This document shows positions 32,268-40,375 of a stretch of DNA of 64,000 bases, one piece after another. The notes below the pieces were generated by a model. The model saw nothing but the letters and a program-made list of their open reading frames with translations. It searched no databases and was not told the DNA's origin. The translations under genes and the position numbers were made by a program. Origin of the DNA: Streptomyces sp. LUP30 (GTDB taxonomy: Bacteria; Actinomycetota; Actinomycetes; Streptomycetales; Streptomycetaceae); assembly GCF_001746365.1 (NCBI RefSeq), contig NZ_MJAJ01000022.1, positions 60,193 to 124,192 on the forward strand. Direction: 5' to 3'. How positions within the stretch are numbered: position 1 is the stretch's first letter; the number at the start of each line of letters is the position of its first letter.

Positions 32268-33188
32268 TTACGGGCGGCTGCCCGCACCCTGCTGACGCAA
32301 CAGCTCCGTGAAGTCCGCGGTGTCGGCCGCCGGGGGCTCCTTCGCCGAGACCTCGGTGCCGTAGTCGGTGTAGTAGGCGGTCTGGGTGTACCCGCCCTGC
32401 GCCGTCTGGCCCCGCTCCACCTTCTTGACCAGCAGGTCCCGGCCGTCCACCCAGATGTCGACCGTCTCGGTCGTCACGCCTGCCTGTTCCAGGGTCTTCT
32501 TCAGATCGGCGAGCTGGCTGCGGCTGAGGTTGGAGTTCTGCCGTGCGAGGTCGGCCACGTCGACCGTCCCCGCGTAGTGGGTGGTGTTCTGGCCCCGTAC
32601 CTTCTCCGTGCCGACCCGGCGCACGTCCCCCGAGGCCAGCAGCAGCTTGACCGACTGGTTGGGGGTGGTGTGGGTCATCTGGTCCTTCAGATACGCGCCG
32701 GAGCTGCCGCCGAGGCTCTTCAGGTCGTCGTACGCGTACTTGATCCAGTGCTTGCCGCCGGCCTGCCGCGCGAACGCGTCGCCCATCCTGGCGTAGTAGG
32801 CGTCGGGCAGATAGCGGGCCTGCATCGACGTCGTGCCCAGCTGGCGCATCGTGTCGGCGAGGGTGCCGCCGGTGTACGTGATGGTGAGGGCGCCGGTGAG
32901 ACCGTCGCCCCAGCCGAGGGCGCCGTCGGCGGTCATCGACATCAGCGAGCCGATGGTCGTGCTGGACTCGACCTTCGCCGAGTCCGCGCCGTCGGTGGAC
33001 TTCTCAGCGGTGCGCAGGGCCGCGACAGGGCTCAGCCGCGGGCTGCCCTCCCCGGATCCTGTGGACCCCCCGGAGCCCTCGGAACGCCCGGACCCGCCAG
33101 AACCCCCGGTACCGCAGGCCGTCACCCCCGCGAACAGCGTCACGGCAACGATCGACAGCCCCGCCCGGCGCATGGTCGCCCGCTTCAT
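32268..33188 (-). CDS. Lipoprotein, paralogue of the adjacent gene
   Basis: 306 residues. Start ATG 33188 (MKRATMRRAGLSIVAVTLFA) with lipobox GVTAC, followed by a Gly/Ser-rich spacer of about 30 residues. The mature part shares GGKHWIKYA, NTTHYAGTVDV and VDIWVDGRD with the 31255 product, at similar spacing. Same LppX/LprG-like proposal. A ribosome-site-like GGGGGTGGG lies just upstream. It is followed by 185 bp and then the paralogue, probably co-transcribed. Confidence 0.85.
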   Translation of the reverse strand: MKRATMRRAGLSIVAVTLFAGVTACGTGGSGGSGRSEGSGGSTGSGEGSPRLSPVAALRTAEKSTDGADSAKVESSTTIGSLMSMTADGALGWGDGLTGALTITYTGGTLADTMRQLGTTSMQARYLPDAYYARMGDAFARQAGGKHWIKYAYDDLKSLGGSSGAYLKDQMTHTTPNQSVKLLLASGDVRRVGTEKVRGQNTTHYAGTVDVADLARQNSNLSRSQLADLKKTLEQAGVTTETVDIWVDGRDLLVKKVERGQTAQGGYTQTAYYTDYGTEVSAKEPPAADTADFTELLRQQGAGSRP

Positions 33189-33270
33189 TCGCCCACCCCC
33201 CAGATTCCCGTGCCTGCACGCTAACCCACGGCACTGACAGCCGTACGGGAAAGCGACGTACGGCAAAAGG

Positions 33271-33307
33271 GACGAGCCCCGCACCTCGAAAGGTTGCGGG
33301 GCTCGTC
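33271..33307 (-). terminator. Terminator downstream of rplA
   Basis: 13-bp perfect stem GACGAGCCCCGCA / TGCGGGGCTCGTC with a partly paired inner loop, 26 bp after the rplA stop. Confidence 0.9.
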
Positions 33308-33332
33308 ACCGACTGAGGGTGAGCTGTCAGGC

Positions 33333-34058
33333 TCAGACCGCGGCCGGGTCCTCCTCGACGAGGAGGTTGCGGGTGCGGTTCGGGTCGACCGGGACGCCGG
33401 GGCCGATCGTGGTGCTGATCGCGGCCTTCTTGATGTAGCGACCCTTGGCGGCGGACGGCTTCAGACGGAGGATCTCCTCCAGCGCCGCGCCGTAGTTCTC
33501 CACCAGCTTCTCGTCCTCGAAGGACGACTTGCCGATGATGAAGTGCAGGTTCGAGTGCTTGTCGACGCGGAACTCGATCTTGCCACCCTTGATCTCGGTG
33601 ACGGCCTTGGCCACGTCGGGGGTGACGGTGCCGGTCTTCGGGTTCGGCATCAGACCACGCGGACCGAGCACGCGGCCGAGGCGGCCGACCTTGCCCATGA
33701 GGTCCGGGGTGGCGACGACGGCGTCGAAGTCCAGACGGCCCTTCGCGACCTCGTCGATCAGTTCGTCGGAGCCGACGATGTCGGCGCCCGCGGCCTCTGC
33801 GGCCGCAGCACGGTCACCGGTCGCGAAGACCAGGACCCGGGCGGTCTTGCCGGTGCCGTGCGGCAGGTTCACGGTGCCACGGACCATCTGGTCGGCCTTG
33901 CGCGGGTCGACACCCAGGCGGAAGGCGACCTCGACGGTGCCGTCGAACTTGCTCGTGGAGGTCTCCTTGGCGAGACGGACGGCCTCGAGCGGGGCGTAGA
34001 GCTTCTCCCGGTCGATCTTGGCGTCCGCAGCGCGGAGAGACTTGCTGCGCTTGCTCAC
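33333..34058 (-). CDS. rplA: 50S ribosomal protein L1
   Basis: L1-stalk protein. 241 residues from GTG 34058 (SKRSKSLRAADAKIDREKLY), chosen for the AGGAGC site and the conserved N-terminus. It contains the signature GRVLGPRGLMPNPKTGTVTP. It lies 81 bp after rplK, in the usual L11-L1 pair. Confidence 0.99.
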   Translation of the reverse strand: MSKRSKSLRAADAKIDREKLYAPLEAVRLAKETSTSKFDGTVEVAFRLGVDPRKADQMVRGTVNLPHGTGKTARVLVFATGDRAAAAEAAGADIVGSDELIDEVAKGRLDFDAVVATPDLMGKVGRLGRVLGPRGLMPNPKTGTVTPDVAKAVTEIKGGKIEFRVDKHSNLHFIIGKSSFEDEKLVENYGAALEEILRLKPSAAKGRYIKKAAISTTIGPGVPVDPNRTRNLLVEEDPAAV

Positions 34059-34139
34059 TACTGCTCCTGGTGATTCTGAGGAGTCGTGGTCCGGGCCGAG
34101 CAGGCCCTTCCACACTTCTGCTTGGTACGGGGGGTGAGG

Positions 34140-34574
34140 TCAGCCCTCGACGGTGATGCCCATGGAACGGGCGGTGCCGGCGATGATCTTCGACGCGGCG
34201 TCCAGGTCGTTGGCGTTCAGGTCGGGCAGCTTGGTCGTGGCGATCTCACGGACCTGCGCCTGAGTGATCTTGGCGACCTTGGTCTTGTGCGGCTCGCCCG
34301 AGCCCTTCTCGACACCCGCGGCCTTGAGGATCATCTTCGCGGCCGGCGGCGTCTTGGTGATGAAGGTGAAGGAACGGTCCTCGTAGACCGTGATCTCCAC
34401 CGGGATCACCCAGCCACGCTGCGACTCGGTCGCGGCGTTGTAGGCCTTGCAGAACTCCATGATGTTGACGCCGTGCTGGCCGAGCGCGGGGCCGACCGGC
34501 GGGGCCGGGTTCGCCGCACCGGCGTTGATCTGGAGCTTGATGAGCCCCGTGACCTTCTTCTTCTTGGGAGGCAT
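34140..34574 (-). CDS. rplK: 50S ribosomal protein L11
   Basis: GTPase-centre protein bound by thiostrepton and needed for RelA activation. The 144 residues include the Pro-rich N-terminal segment [20 protein letters not shown], where relC mutations map, and the C-terminal RNA-binding domain ending SMGITVEG. It is preceded by a terminator-like hairpin and a possible own promoter. Confidence 0.99.
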
Positions 34575-34648
34575 TGCTCTCTCCGGGTCCTAGTGAGAGT
34601 TTTTTCAGCCGTCCGGTCCGGATGATCCGGATGGAGGCATACCGCACA

Positions 34649-34676
34649 ACGATAACGGGTATCCATGCGCGGCCAA
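34649..34676 (-). promoter_or_regulatory. Possible rplK promoter
   Basis: Minus strand TTGGCC, 16-bp spacer, TATCGT, about 75 nt before rplK and just after the nusG hairpin. The -35 is imperfect. Confidence 0.4.
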
Positions 34677-34684
34677 AAACCGAG

Positions 34685-34719
34685 CAGGTCAGGCGAGCTG
34701 TGACAGCCCGCCTGACCTG
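34685..34719 (-). terminator. Hairpin between nusG and rplK
   Basis: Perfect 11-bp stem CAGGTCAGGCG / CGCCTGACCTG, extended past one mismatch by GCTG / CAGC with loop TGA. It ends about 25 bp after nusG. Confidence 0.8.
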
Positions 34720-34745
34720 TTCGGAGGCGTGGGTTCCAGAAGGTG

Positions 34746-35600
34746 TCAGTTCTTCTGGATCTGGTCGAAGCTGAGCTCGACCGGGGTCTCGCGGCCGAAG
34801 ATCTCCACGAGACCCTTGACCTTCTTCGAGTCCGCGTTGATCTCGTTGATCGTGGCCTGCAGCGTGGCGAACGGACCGTCGGTGACGGTGACCGAGTCGC
34901 CCACCTCGAAGTCCAGCACCTGGACCTCGACCTTGCGGGCCGGAGCCGGCTTGCCCTCGGCCTCGGCGGCCTCACGGGCGGCCTTCTCCTCGGCCTCCGG
35001 CGCGAGCATCTTGACGATCTCGTCCAGGGTCAGCGGGTACGGGTCGTAGGCGTTGCCCACGAAGCCGGTCACGCCGGGAGTGTTGCGGACGACGCCCCAG
35101 GACTCGTTCGTCAGGTCCATACGCACCAGCACATAGCCGGGGAGCTTGTTCTGACGGATCGTCTTGCGGTCGCCGTTCTTGATCTGGACGACCTCTTCCT
35201 GCGGCACCTCGGCCGCGAAGATGTAGTCCTCGACGTTCAGGGAGACCGCGCGCTGCTCCAGGTTGGTCTTCACACGGTTCTCGTAGCCGGCGTACGTGTG
35301 GATGACGTACCACTCGCCGGGGAGGGTGCGCAGCTCCTCGCGCAGGGCGACGACAGGGTCGACGGGCTCGGCCGGCTCTTCTTCCTCGGCCTCGGCCTCG
35401 TCGAGGGGAGCCTCGTCGGCTTCCTCGGCGTCGGCTTCGTCGGCGTCCTCGTCCTCGACGTGGAGCGCGGCTTCCTCGGCGGGCTCGCCCGCTTCGGCCT
35501 CGGCAGCCTCGAACTCGTCCAGGTCCTCGTCCGCGCCCTCGACGATGTCGAGCTCGTCGTCCACGGACTCGACGTCCTCGTTCAGGTTCTGGTCAGACAC
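34746..35600 (-). CDS. nusG: Transcription termination/antitermination factor NusG
   Basis: 284 residues. An unusually long acidic N-terminal extension (about 1-105, runs of Asp/Glu/Ala) is followed by the NGN domain (EWYVIHTYAGYENRVKTNLE ... LPGYVLVRMDLTNESWGVVR). The C-terminal KOW domain follows (FEVGDSVTVTDGPFATLQAT ... FGRETPVELSFDQIQ). Acidic extensions of this kind are typical of actinobacterial NusG. It couples RNA polymerase with Rho and the ribosome. It lies 80 bp after secE. Confidence 0.98.
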   Translation of the reverse strand: MSDQNLNEDVESVDDELDIVEGADEDLDEFEAAEAEAGEPAEEAALHVEDEDADEADAEEADEAPLDEAEAEEEEPAEPVDPVVALREELRTLPGEWYVIHTYAGYENRVKTNLEQRAVSLNVEDYIFAAEVPQEEVVQIKNGDRKTIRQNKLPGYVLVRMDLTNESWGVVRNTPGVTGFVGNAYDPYPLTLDEIVKMLAPEAEEKAAREAAEAEGKPAPARKVEVQVLDFEVGDSVTVTDGPFATLQATINEINADSKKVKGLVEIFGRETPVELSFDQIQKN

Positions 35601-35680
35601 GGTGGCTGCTTCTTCCTGGATACATAGGGGTGGAACATGCGAAAGGGGCGCCGGATACCTCGGCGCCCTTCGCTCTTGGA

Positions 35681-35968
35681 TCAGCCGAAGACGTACTTGG
35701 CGGCGTGGCTGAGTCCATAGTCAATCACGGTCACCAGGCCGATCATGATGACGACGAAGACGATCACCACGGTCGTGTACGTCGTCAGCTGGTTGCGCGT
35801 CGGCCATACGACCTTGCGAAGCTCCGCGACGATCTGACGGTAGAAGATCGCGAGGCGCTTCAGCGGGCCCTTCTTGGCCCGCTTGCCGCCCTTGCGTGCC
35901 TTCTTCTTCGCCTCAGGCACCTCGTCCTGGGCATCAGGCGTGTCGATGGAGCCCACGGCATCCGCCAT
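35681..35968 (-). CDS. secE: Preprotein translocase subunit SecE
   Basis: Single-span translocon subunit. It has 95 residues: a charged N-terminus (KKKARKGGKRAKKGP), the conserved amphipathic segment RQIVAELRKVVWPTRNQL, and one membrane helix (about 62-86). Standard position between tRNA-Trp and nusG. Confidence 0.98.
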   Translation of the reverse strand: MADAVGSIDTPDAQDEVPEAKKKARKGGKRAKKGPLKRLAIFYRQIVAELRKVVWPTRNQLTTYTTVVIVFVVIMIGLVTVIDYGLSHAAKYVFG

Positions 35969-36082
35969 TCGTCCTCACCTGTTCCCGGGTCGTGGCCGTG
36001 CCGCGCCCGGTGTGAGCCGCACGGCGAGTGCATTGCTGGACGTACATGCGCTGCGCACACATCCTGGTGACGGAGTGTGTAG

Positions 36083-36155
36083 CAGGGCCGGAGGGACTTG
36101 AACCCCCAACCGCTGGTTTTGGAGACCAGTGCTCTACCAATTGAGCTACGACCCT
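36083..36155 (-). tRNA. trnW: tRNA-Trp (anticodon CCA)
   Basis: 73 nt with a 7-bp acceptor stem (AGGGTCG with CGGCCCT), D-arm GCTCAATTGGTAGAGC, anticodon loop CTCCAAA and T-loop TTCAAGT. The 3-prime CCA is not encoded. It is upstream of secE on the same strand. Confidence 0.97.
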
Positions 36156-36239
36156 TTGTGTGTCCCCAACGTACCGCATCCGACCGGGTGCTCGGTGTGC
36201 ACCTTTGGCGGCGCGGCTGTCGAAGGCCAACGACGTGTG

Positions 36240-36269
36240 AGTGTACGTGGTCTTGAGCGCCTCGTCGAA
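36240..36269 (-). promoter_or_regulatory. Possible promoter for tRNA-Trp and secE
   Basis: Minus strand TTCGAC, 18-bp spacer, TACACT, about 85 bp before the tRNA. The -10 is good, the -35 weak. Confidence 0.4.
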
Positions 36270-36387
36270 CGTGAAAGGCCTGCGGGGACCTCCTCGGCGG
36301 AAGATCGCCCAACATGGCAAGCGAATCCGGACGGATGTTCAGGCCTTTGCCCGTACATGTTCAGTAGGTGAAACCCGTGTGCCGGGG

Positions 36388-36407
36388 TGGTTTCCGGTCT
36401 GAAACCA
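36388..36407 (+). promoter_or_regulatory. Hairpin just before the aminotransferase start
   Basis: TGGTTTC / GAAACCA with a 6-nt loop ends 8 nt before the ATG at 36416 and covers an alternative ATG at 36406. No clear ribosome site is visible. Confidence 0.45.
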
Positions 36408-36415
36408 TGGGGCCC

Positions 36416-37642
36416 ATGAGCGCTGCAACCCCTCCCACCGAGCGCCGGGTCTCCGCCCGAGTCGGCGCGATCTCCGAGTCCGCCACCCTCGCCGTGGATG
36501 CCAAGGCCAAGGCCCTGAAGGCCGCCGGGCGGCCGGTGATCGGCTTCGGCGCCGGTGAGCCCGACTTCCCGACCCCGGACTACATCGTCGAGGCGGCCGT
36601 CGAGGCCTGCAAGAACCCGAAGTACCACCGGTACACCCCGGCCGGCGGTCTGCCCGAGCTGAAGGCCGCCATCGCCGCCAAGACGCTGCGCGACTCCGGC
36701 TACGAGGTCGACCCCGCGCAGATCCTCGTCACCAACGGCGGCAAGCAGGCGATCTACGAGGCCTTCGCGGCGATCCTCGACCCGGGCGACGAGGTCATCG
36801 TCCCGGCGCCGTACTGGACGACGTACCCGGAGTCGATCCGGCTGGCCGGCGGCGTCCCCGTGGACGTCGTGGCCGACGAGACCACCGGCTACCGGGTCTC
36901 GATCGAGCAGCTGGAGGCGGCGCGCACCGAGAAGACGAAGGTCGTGCTCTTCGTCTCCCCGTCGAACCCGACCGGCGCGGTCTACAGCGCCGAGGACGCC
37001 GAGGCGATCGGCCGCTGGGCCGTCGAGCACGGCCTGTGGGTGATGACGGACGAGATCTACGAACACCTCGTCTACGGCGACGCGACGTTCACGTCGCTGC
37101 CGGCGGTCGTCCCCGAGCTGCGCGACAAGTGCATCGTGGTCAACGGCGTCGCCAAGACGTACGCGATGACGGGCTGGCGGGTGGGCTGGATCATCGGCCC
37201 GAAGGACGTCGTCCAAGCCGCGACGAACCTGCAGTCGCACGCCACCTCGAACGTATCGAACGTGGCGCAGGTCGCCGCCCTGGCGGCCGTCTCCGGCGAC
37301 CTGTCCGCCGTGGAGAAGATGCGCGAGGCCTTCGACCGGCGCCGTAAGACGATCGTGCGGATGCTCAACGAGATCGACGGCGTGCTCTGCCCGGAGCCCG
37401 AGGGCGCGTTCTACGCGTACCCGTCCGTGAAGGCGCTGCTCGGCAAGGAGATCCGCGGCAAGCGCCCGCAGGACACGGTCGAGCTGGCCGCGCTCATCCT
37501 GGAGGAGGCCGAGGTCGCGGTGGTGCCGGGCGAGGCCTTCGGCACTCCGGGGTACCTGCGGCTGTCGTACGCGCTGGGCGACGAGGACCTCGTCGAGGGC
37601 GTGAGCCGCATCCAGAAGCTGCTGGCGGAGGCCAGGGACTGA
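36416..37642 (+). CDS. aspC: Aspartate aminotransferase-type PLP enzyme
   Basis: 408 residues, class I/II fold. FGAGEPDFPTPDYIVEA opens the domain, SPSNPTG and MTDEIYEHLVYG bind the cofactor, and the PLP lysine lies in NGVAKTYAMTGWRVGW. It most likely interconverts aspartate and oxaloacetate with glutamate/2-oxoglutarate; a related specificity such as prephenate or alanine is possible. Start ATG 36416 (MSAATPPTERRVSARVGA) is conserved-looking, but the upstream hairpin leaves an ATG at 36406 as an alternative. It is divergent from tRNA-Trp across 260 bp. Confidence 0.92.
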   Translation: MSAATPPTERRVSARVGAISESATLAVDAKAKALKAAGRPVIGFGAGEPDFPTPDYIVEAAVEACKNPKYHRYTPAGGLPELKAAIAAKTLRDSGYEVDPAQILVTNGGKQAIYEAFAAILDPGDEVIVPAPYWTTYPESIRLAGGVPVDVVADETTGYRVSIEQLEAARTEKTKVVLFVSPSNPTGAVYSAEDAEAIGRWAVEHGLWVMTDEIYEHLVYGDATFTSLPAVVPELRDKCIVVNGVAKTYAMTGWRVGWIIGPKDVVQAATNLQSHATSNVSNVAQVAALAAVSGDLSAVEKMREAFDRRRKTIVRMLNEIDGVLCPEPEGAFYAYPSVKALLGKEIRGKRPQDTVELAALILEEAEVAVVPGEAFGTPGYLRLSYALGDEDLVEGVSRIQKLLAEARD

Positions 37643-37673
37643 CCGCTCTCCAGCCTGCTTCGGCTGAGCAGCC

Positions 37674-37703
37674 TGCGGGCCGTCTCCTTCGGGAGGCGGC
37701 CCG
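37674..37703 (+). terminator. Terminator downstream of the aminotransferase gene
   Basis: 13-bp stem GCGGGCCGTCTCC / GGAGGCGGCCCGC with one G-U pair and a TTCG tetraloop, followed by TGTTGTGT. Confidence 0.9.
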
Positions 37704-37777
37704 CTGTTGTGTGCGAGCAAGACCACGTTCGGGGAATCGGCTACCCGGACGACGCCCGCGTACGGCAGGATTCCTGA

Positions 37778-38809
37778 ATGGAGCGCGTACGTGATGTCTC
37801 TGAACTGCCGAAAGCCCATCTGCACCTGCACTTCACCGGTTCGATGCGGCCCACCACCGTGCTGGAACTGGCCGACAAGCACGGCGTGCGCCTGCCAGAG
37901 GCGCTGACCGAGGCGCTGACGAGCGGGGAACCGCCGAAGCTGCGGGCCACCGACGAGCGGGGCTGGTTCCGCTTCCAGCGCCTCTACGACGCGGCGCGTT
38001 CCTGCCTGCGGGAGCCGGAGGACATACAGCGGCTGGTGCGGGAGGCGGCGGAGGAGGACCTCAAGGACGGCTCGGGCTGGCTGGAGATCCAGGTCGACCC
38101 GACGTCGTACGCACCCCGGCTGGGCGGGCTGATCCCGGCGCTGGAGGTCATCCTCGACGCGGTGGAGACGACCTCGCGCGAGACCGGGCTCGGGATGCGG
38201 GTGCTGGTCGCGGCGAACCGGATGAAGCACCCGCTGGACGCGCGCACCCTGGCCCGGCTGGCCGTGCGCTACGCCGACCGCGGGGTGATCGGCTTCGGGC
38301 TGTCGAACGACGAGCGCCGGGGCCTTGCGCGGGACTTCGACCGGGCGTTCGCGATCGCGCGGGACGGCGGCCTGCTGTCCGCCCCGCACGGCGGCGAGCT
38401 GACCGGCCCGTCGTCCGTCCGCGACTGCCTGGACGACCTGCACGCCGACCGTCTGGGGCACGGGGTGCGGGCCGCCGAGGACCCCCGGCTCCTGAAGAAG
38501 CTCGCCGAGCGCGGCGTGACCTGCGAGGTCTGCCCCGCGTCGAACGTGGCTCTCGGGGTGTACGAGAAGCCGGAGGACGTGCCGCTGCGGACCCTGTTCG
38601 ACGCCGGGGTGCCGATGGCCCTGGGCGCCGACGACCCGCTGCTGTTCGGTTCGCGTCTGGCGGCCCAGTACGACATCGCCCGCGACCACCACGCCTTCAC
38701 GGACGAGGAGTTGGCCGAGCTGGCCCGGCAGTCGGTGCGGGGTTCGGCGGCGCCGGAGGACGTGCGGCGAAAGCTGCTGGCGGGCGTGGACGACTGGCTG
38801 GCGTCCTGA
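37778..38809 (+). CDS. add: Adenosine deaminase family protein
   Basis: 343 residues of the metal-dependent deaminase barrel. HLHLH (residues 14-18, KAHLHLHFTGSMRP) binds zinc. The catalytic Glu lies in APHGGEL, RLGHGVRAAEDP supplies His, and LGADDPLLFG the aspartates. It converts adenosine to inosine in purine salvage, or a related substrate. HGGE replaces the more usual HAGE. ATG 37778 lies 135 bp after the aminotransferase, beyond its terminator. Its stop codon sits inside the first unit of a tandem repeat. Confidence 0.93.
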   Translation: MERVRDVSELPKAHLHLHFTGSMRPTTVLELADKHGVRLPEALTEALTSGEPPKLRATDERGWFRFQRLYDAARSCLREPEDIQRLVREAAEEDLKDGSGWLEIQVDPTSYAPRLGGLIPALEVILDAVETTSRETGLGMRVLVAANRMKHPLDARTLARLAVRYADRGVIGFGLSNDERRGLARDFDRAFAIARDGGLLSAPHGGELTGPSSVRDCLDDLHADRLGHGVRAAEDPRLLKKLAERGVTCEVCPASNVALGVYEKPEDVPLRTLFDAGVPMALGADDPLLFGSRLAAQYDIARDHHAFTDEELAELARQSVRGSAAPEDVRRKLLAGVDDWLAS

Positions 38810-38922
38810 GCCGTCAGACGGCGTCCTGAGCCGTCAAGACGCCTTTTGCCGTAAGGGCCTTCTGCCGTAAGGGCCTTCTGCCCTCAGGCCCTTCTGCCGT
38901 CAGGACGCCTTCTGCCGTCAGG
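38801..38922. repeat. Tandem repeats starting at the adenosine deaminase stop codon
   Basis: GCGTCCTGAGCCGTCA occurs at 38801 and 38821 (20-bp period; the first copy includes the TGA stop). It is followed by about five 16-18 bp units of the type CCTTCTGCCGTCAGG to 38922. Confidence 0.75.
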
Positions 38923-38975
38923 TCGGCGTCGTGCGCAGCCGGGCCCGCGTCTGAGCCAGGCCCGCGTCCGAGCCG

Positions 38976-39563
38976 TCAGGCGGCGATGGCGGCCAGGAGG
39001 GTGCGTGCGAGGCGTGCGGCGAAGCCGTCCGCCTCCGGCCGCTCCCCCGTCACGTCGTAGGCGAACGCGCGCTGCGCGCAGGCGCCCAGCAGCAACGAGG
39101 CCGCGGCGAACGCGTCCGCGTCCTCCCGTACCCGGCCCGCCGCCTGCTCGGCCCGCAGATAGGCCGCGAGCTGCTCGATCGGCATGTGCGGCCCGGCGCC
39201 CAGCTTCCGCATGGCGTCGTCGTGCCGCCGCTTGAGCTGCTTCTCGGCGTACAGGGAGGCCGCGATCGGGAAGCTCTCCTCGTAGAACAGGGCGGCCTGG
39301 CGGGCGATCTCGGTGAGGTTGCCCTCCAGCGTGCCGCGCCCCGGCTCGTCGACGAGGCTGCTGAGCAGCGGGGTCAGCTGGGGCAGGCGTTCCGCGAGGA
39401 CCCGGATGAACAGCTCTTCCTTGCTCGCGAAGTACTTGTACAGCGCCGCCTCGGAGCAGTCGGCCGCCTTGGCGATCTCCTTGGTGGTGGCGCGGCCCAG
39501 CCCGACGGTGAGCATCAGCTCGTGCGCGGCGTCGAGGATGCGGACGCGGGCCGGTCGTTCCAT
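38976..39563 (-). CDS. TetR/AcrR-family transcriptional regulator
   Basis: 195 residues. The N-terminal helix-turn-helix is RILDAAHELMLTVGLGRATT ... AKAADCSEAALYKYFASKEE (about 8-50), followed by an all-helical ligand domain. The ATG at 39563 was chosen because it precedes the conserved start of helix 1; the frame is open upstream across the operator region. It is divergent from the NAD(P)-binding gene at 39662, with two near-identical palindromes between, so it very probably represses both. Confidence 0.94.
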   Translation of the reverse strand: MERPARVRILDAAHELMLTVGLGRATTKEIAKAADCSEAALYKYFASKEELFIRVLAERLPQLTPLLSSLVDEPGRGTLEGNLTEIARQAALFYEESFPIAASLYAEKQLKRRHDDAMRKLGAGPHMPIEQLAAYLRAEQAAGRVREDADAFAAASLLLGACAQRAFAYDVTGERPEADGFAARLARTLLAAIAA

Positions 39564-39582
39564 TCGGATTCCCCCTTGACGA

Positions 39583-39638
39583 GTGAGTGAATGCTTACCC
39601 ACTCTAGAGGAGGCAGGGGTGAGTGAATACTCACCCAC
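39583..39638. promoter_or_regulatory. Two 20-bp operator-like sites between tetR and its divergent gene
   Basis: GTGAGTGAATGCTTACCCAC at 39583-39602 and GTGAGTGAATACTCACCCAC at 39619-39638, 36 bp apart. The second has the inner palindrome GAGTGAATACTC, typical of TetR operators. Confidence 0.75.
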
Positions 39639-39661
39639 CTGACCGGAGTGGGGAGCACGCC

Positions 39662-40294
39662 ATGAAGTTCACCGTTTTCGGCGCCACCGGGGGCATCGGC
39701 CGGGAGGTCGTCCGCCAGGCCCTGGCCGCCGGCCACCAGGTCACCGCCGTGGTACGGGATCCCGCCGGGCTCGGCGTCACCGACGCCCGGCTGGAGGTGG
39801 TCCGCGCCGACCTGACCGATCCGCAGCCGCTGCGCACCGCCGTGGCCGGCCGGGACGCGGTCCTGTCCGGGCTCGGGGCGCGCCGCCGCAAGGACGCCGG
39901 CGTCGCCGCCCGGCTCACCCGCACCGTGCTGTCGGCCCTGGAGGCGGAGGGGGTGCGCCGGCTGCTCGTGGTGAGCGCGGGCCCGGTCGGCCCGGCCCCC
40001 GAGGGCGACGGCGCCCTGGACCGCACCATGCGCTCCCTCGTCTCCGCGGCCCTGAAGGACGTGTACGCCGACCTGCGGGAGATGGAGGCCGAGCTGGCGC
40101 GCAGCACCACGGACTGGACGGTCGTACGCCCTCCGCGCCTGCAGGACAAGCCGCTCACCGGCTCGTACCGCACGGCGGTGGGCGGCTTCCCGCCCAGGGG
40201 CCGGTTCATCGGCCGCGCCGACGTGGCCCACGCGATGCTGACGATGGTCACCGACACGGGAACGGTGAAACAGGGGGTGGGGGTGGCTTACTAG
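39662..40294 (+). CDS. NAD(P)-binding atypical short-chain reductase
   Basis: 210 residues. The Rossmann motif GATGGIGREVV is at residues 7-17, NmrA/atypical SDR-like, with LLVVSAGPVG and WTVVRPPRLQDKPLTG downstream. Likely an oxidoreductase or a flavin/quinone reductase-type protein; substrate unknown. ATG 39662 follows GGAGTGGGGAGC. Divergent from and probably controlled by the TetR protein. Confidence 0.88.
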   Translation: MKFTVFGATGGIGREVVRQALAAGHQVTAVVRDPAGLGVTDARLEVVRADLTDPQPLRTAVAGRDAVLSGLGARRRKDAGVAARLTRTVLSALEAEGVRRLLVVSAGPVGPAPEGDGALDRTMRSLVSAALKDVYADLREMEAELARSTTDWTVVRPPRLQDKPLTGSYRTAVGGFPPRGRFIGRADVAHAMLTMVTDTGTVKQGVGVAY

Positions 40295-40375
40295 GGCCGG
40301 ACCGGGGCGGGGGCGGACGGGAGTGGGGGCGGCTCGGAGTTGGGGGCGGCCCGGGCGGGCCGGGGCAGGCGGGCC
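40295..40375 (+). other. G-rich intergenic stretch between convergent genes
   Basis: The 81 bp between convergent stops contain repeated GGGGCGGGGGCGG-like runs on the plus strand, with potential for a G-quadruplex in DNA or read-through RNA. Confidence 0.4.

Noticed and set aside
38801..38922. CRISPR-like appearance of the repeat array
   Set aside because: Units are adjacent with no unique spacers, vary in length, and there are no cas genes nearby.
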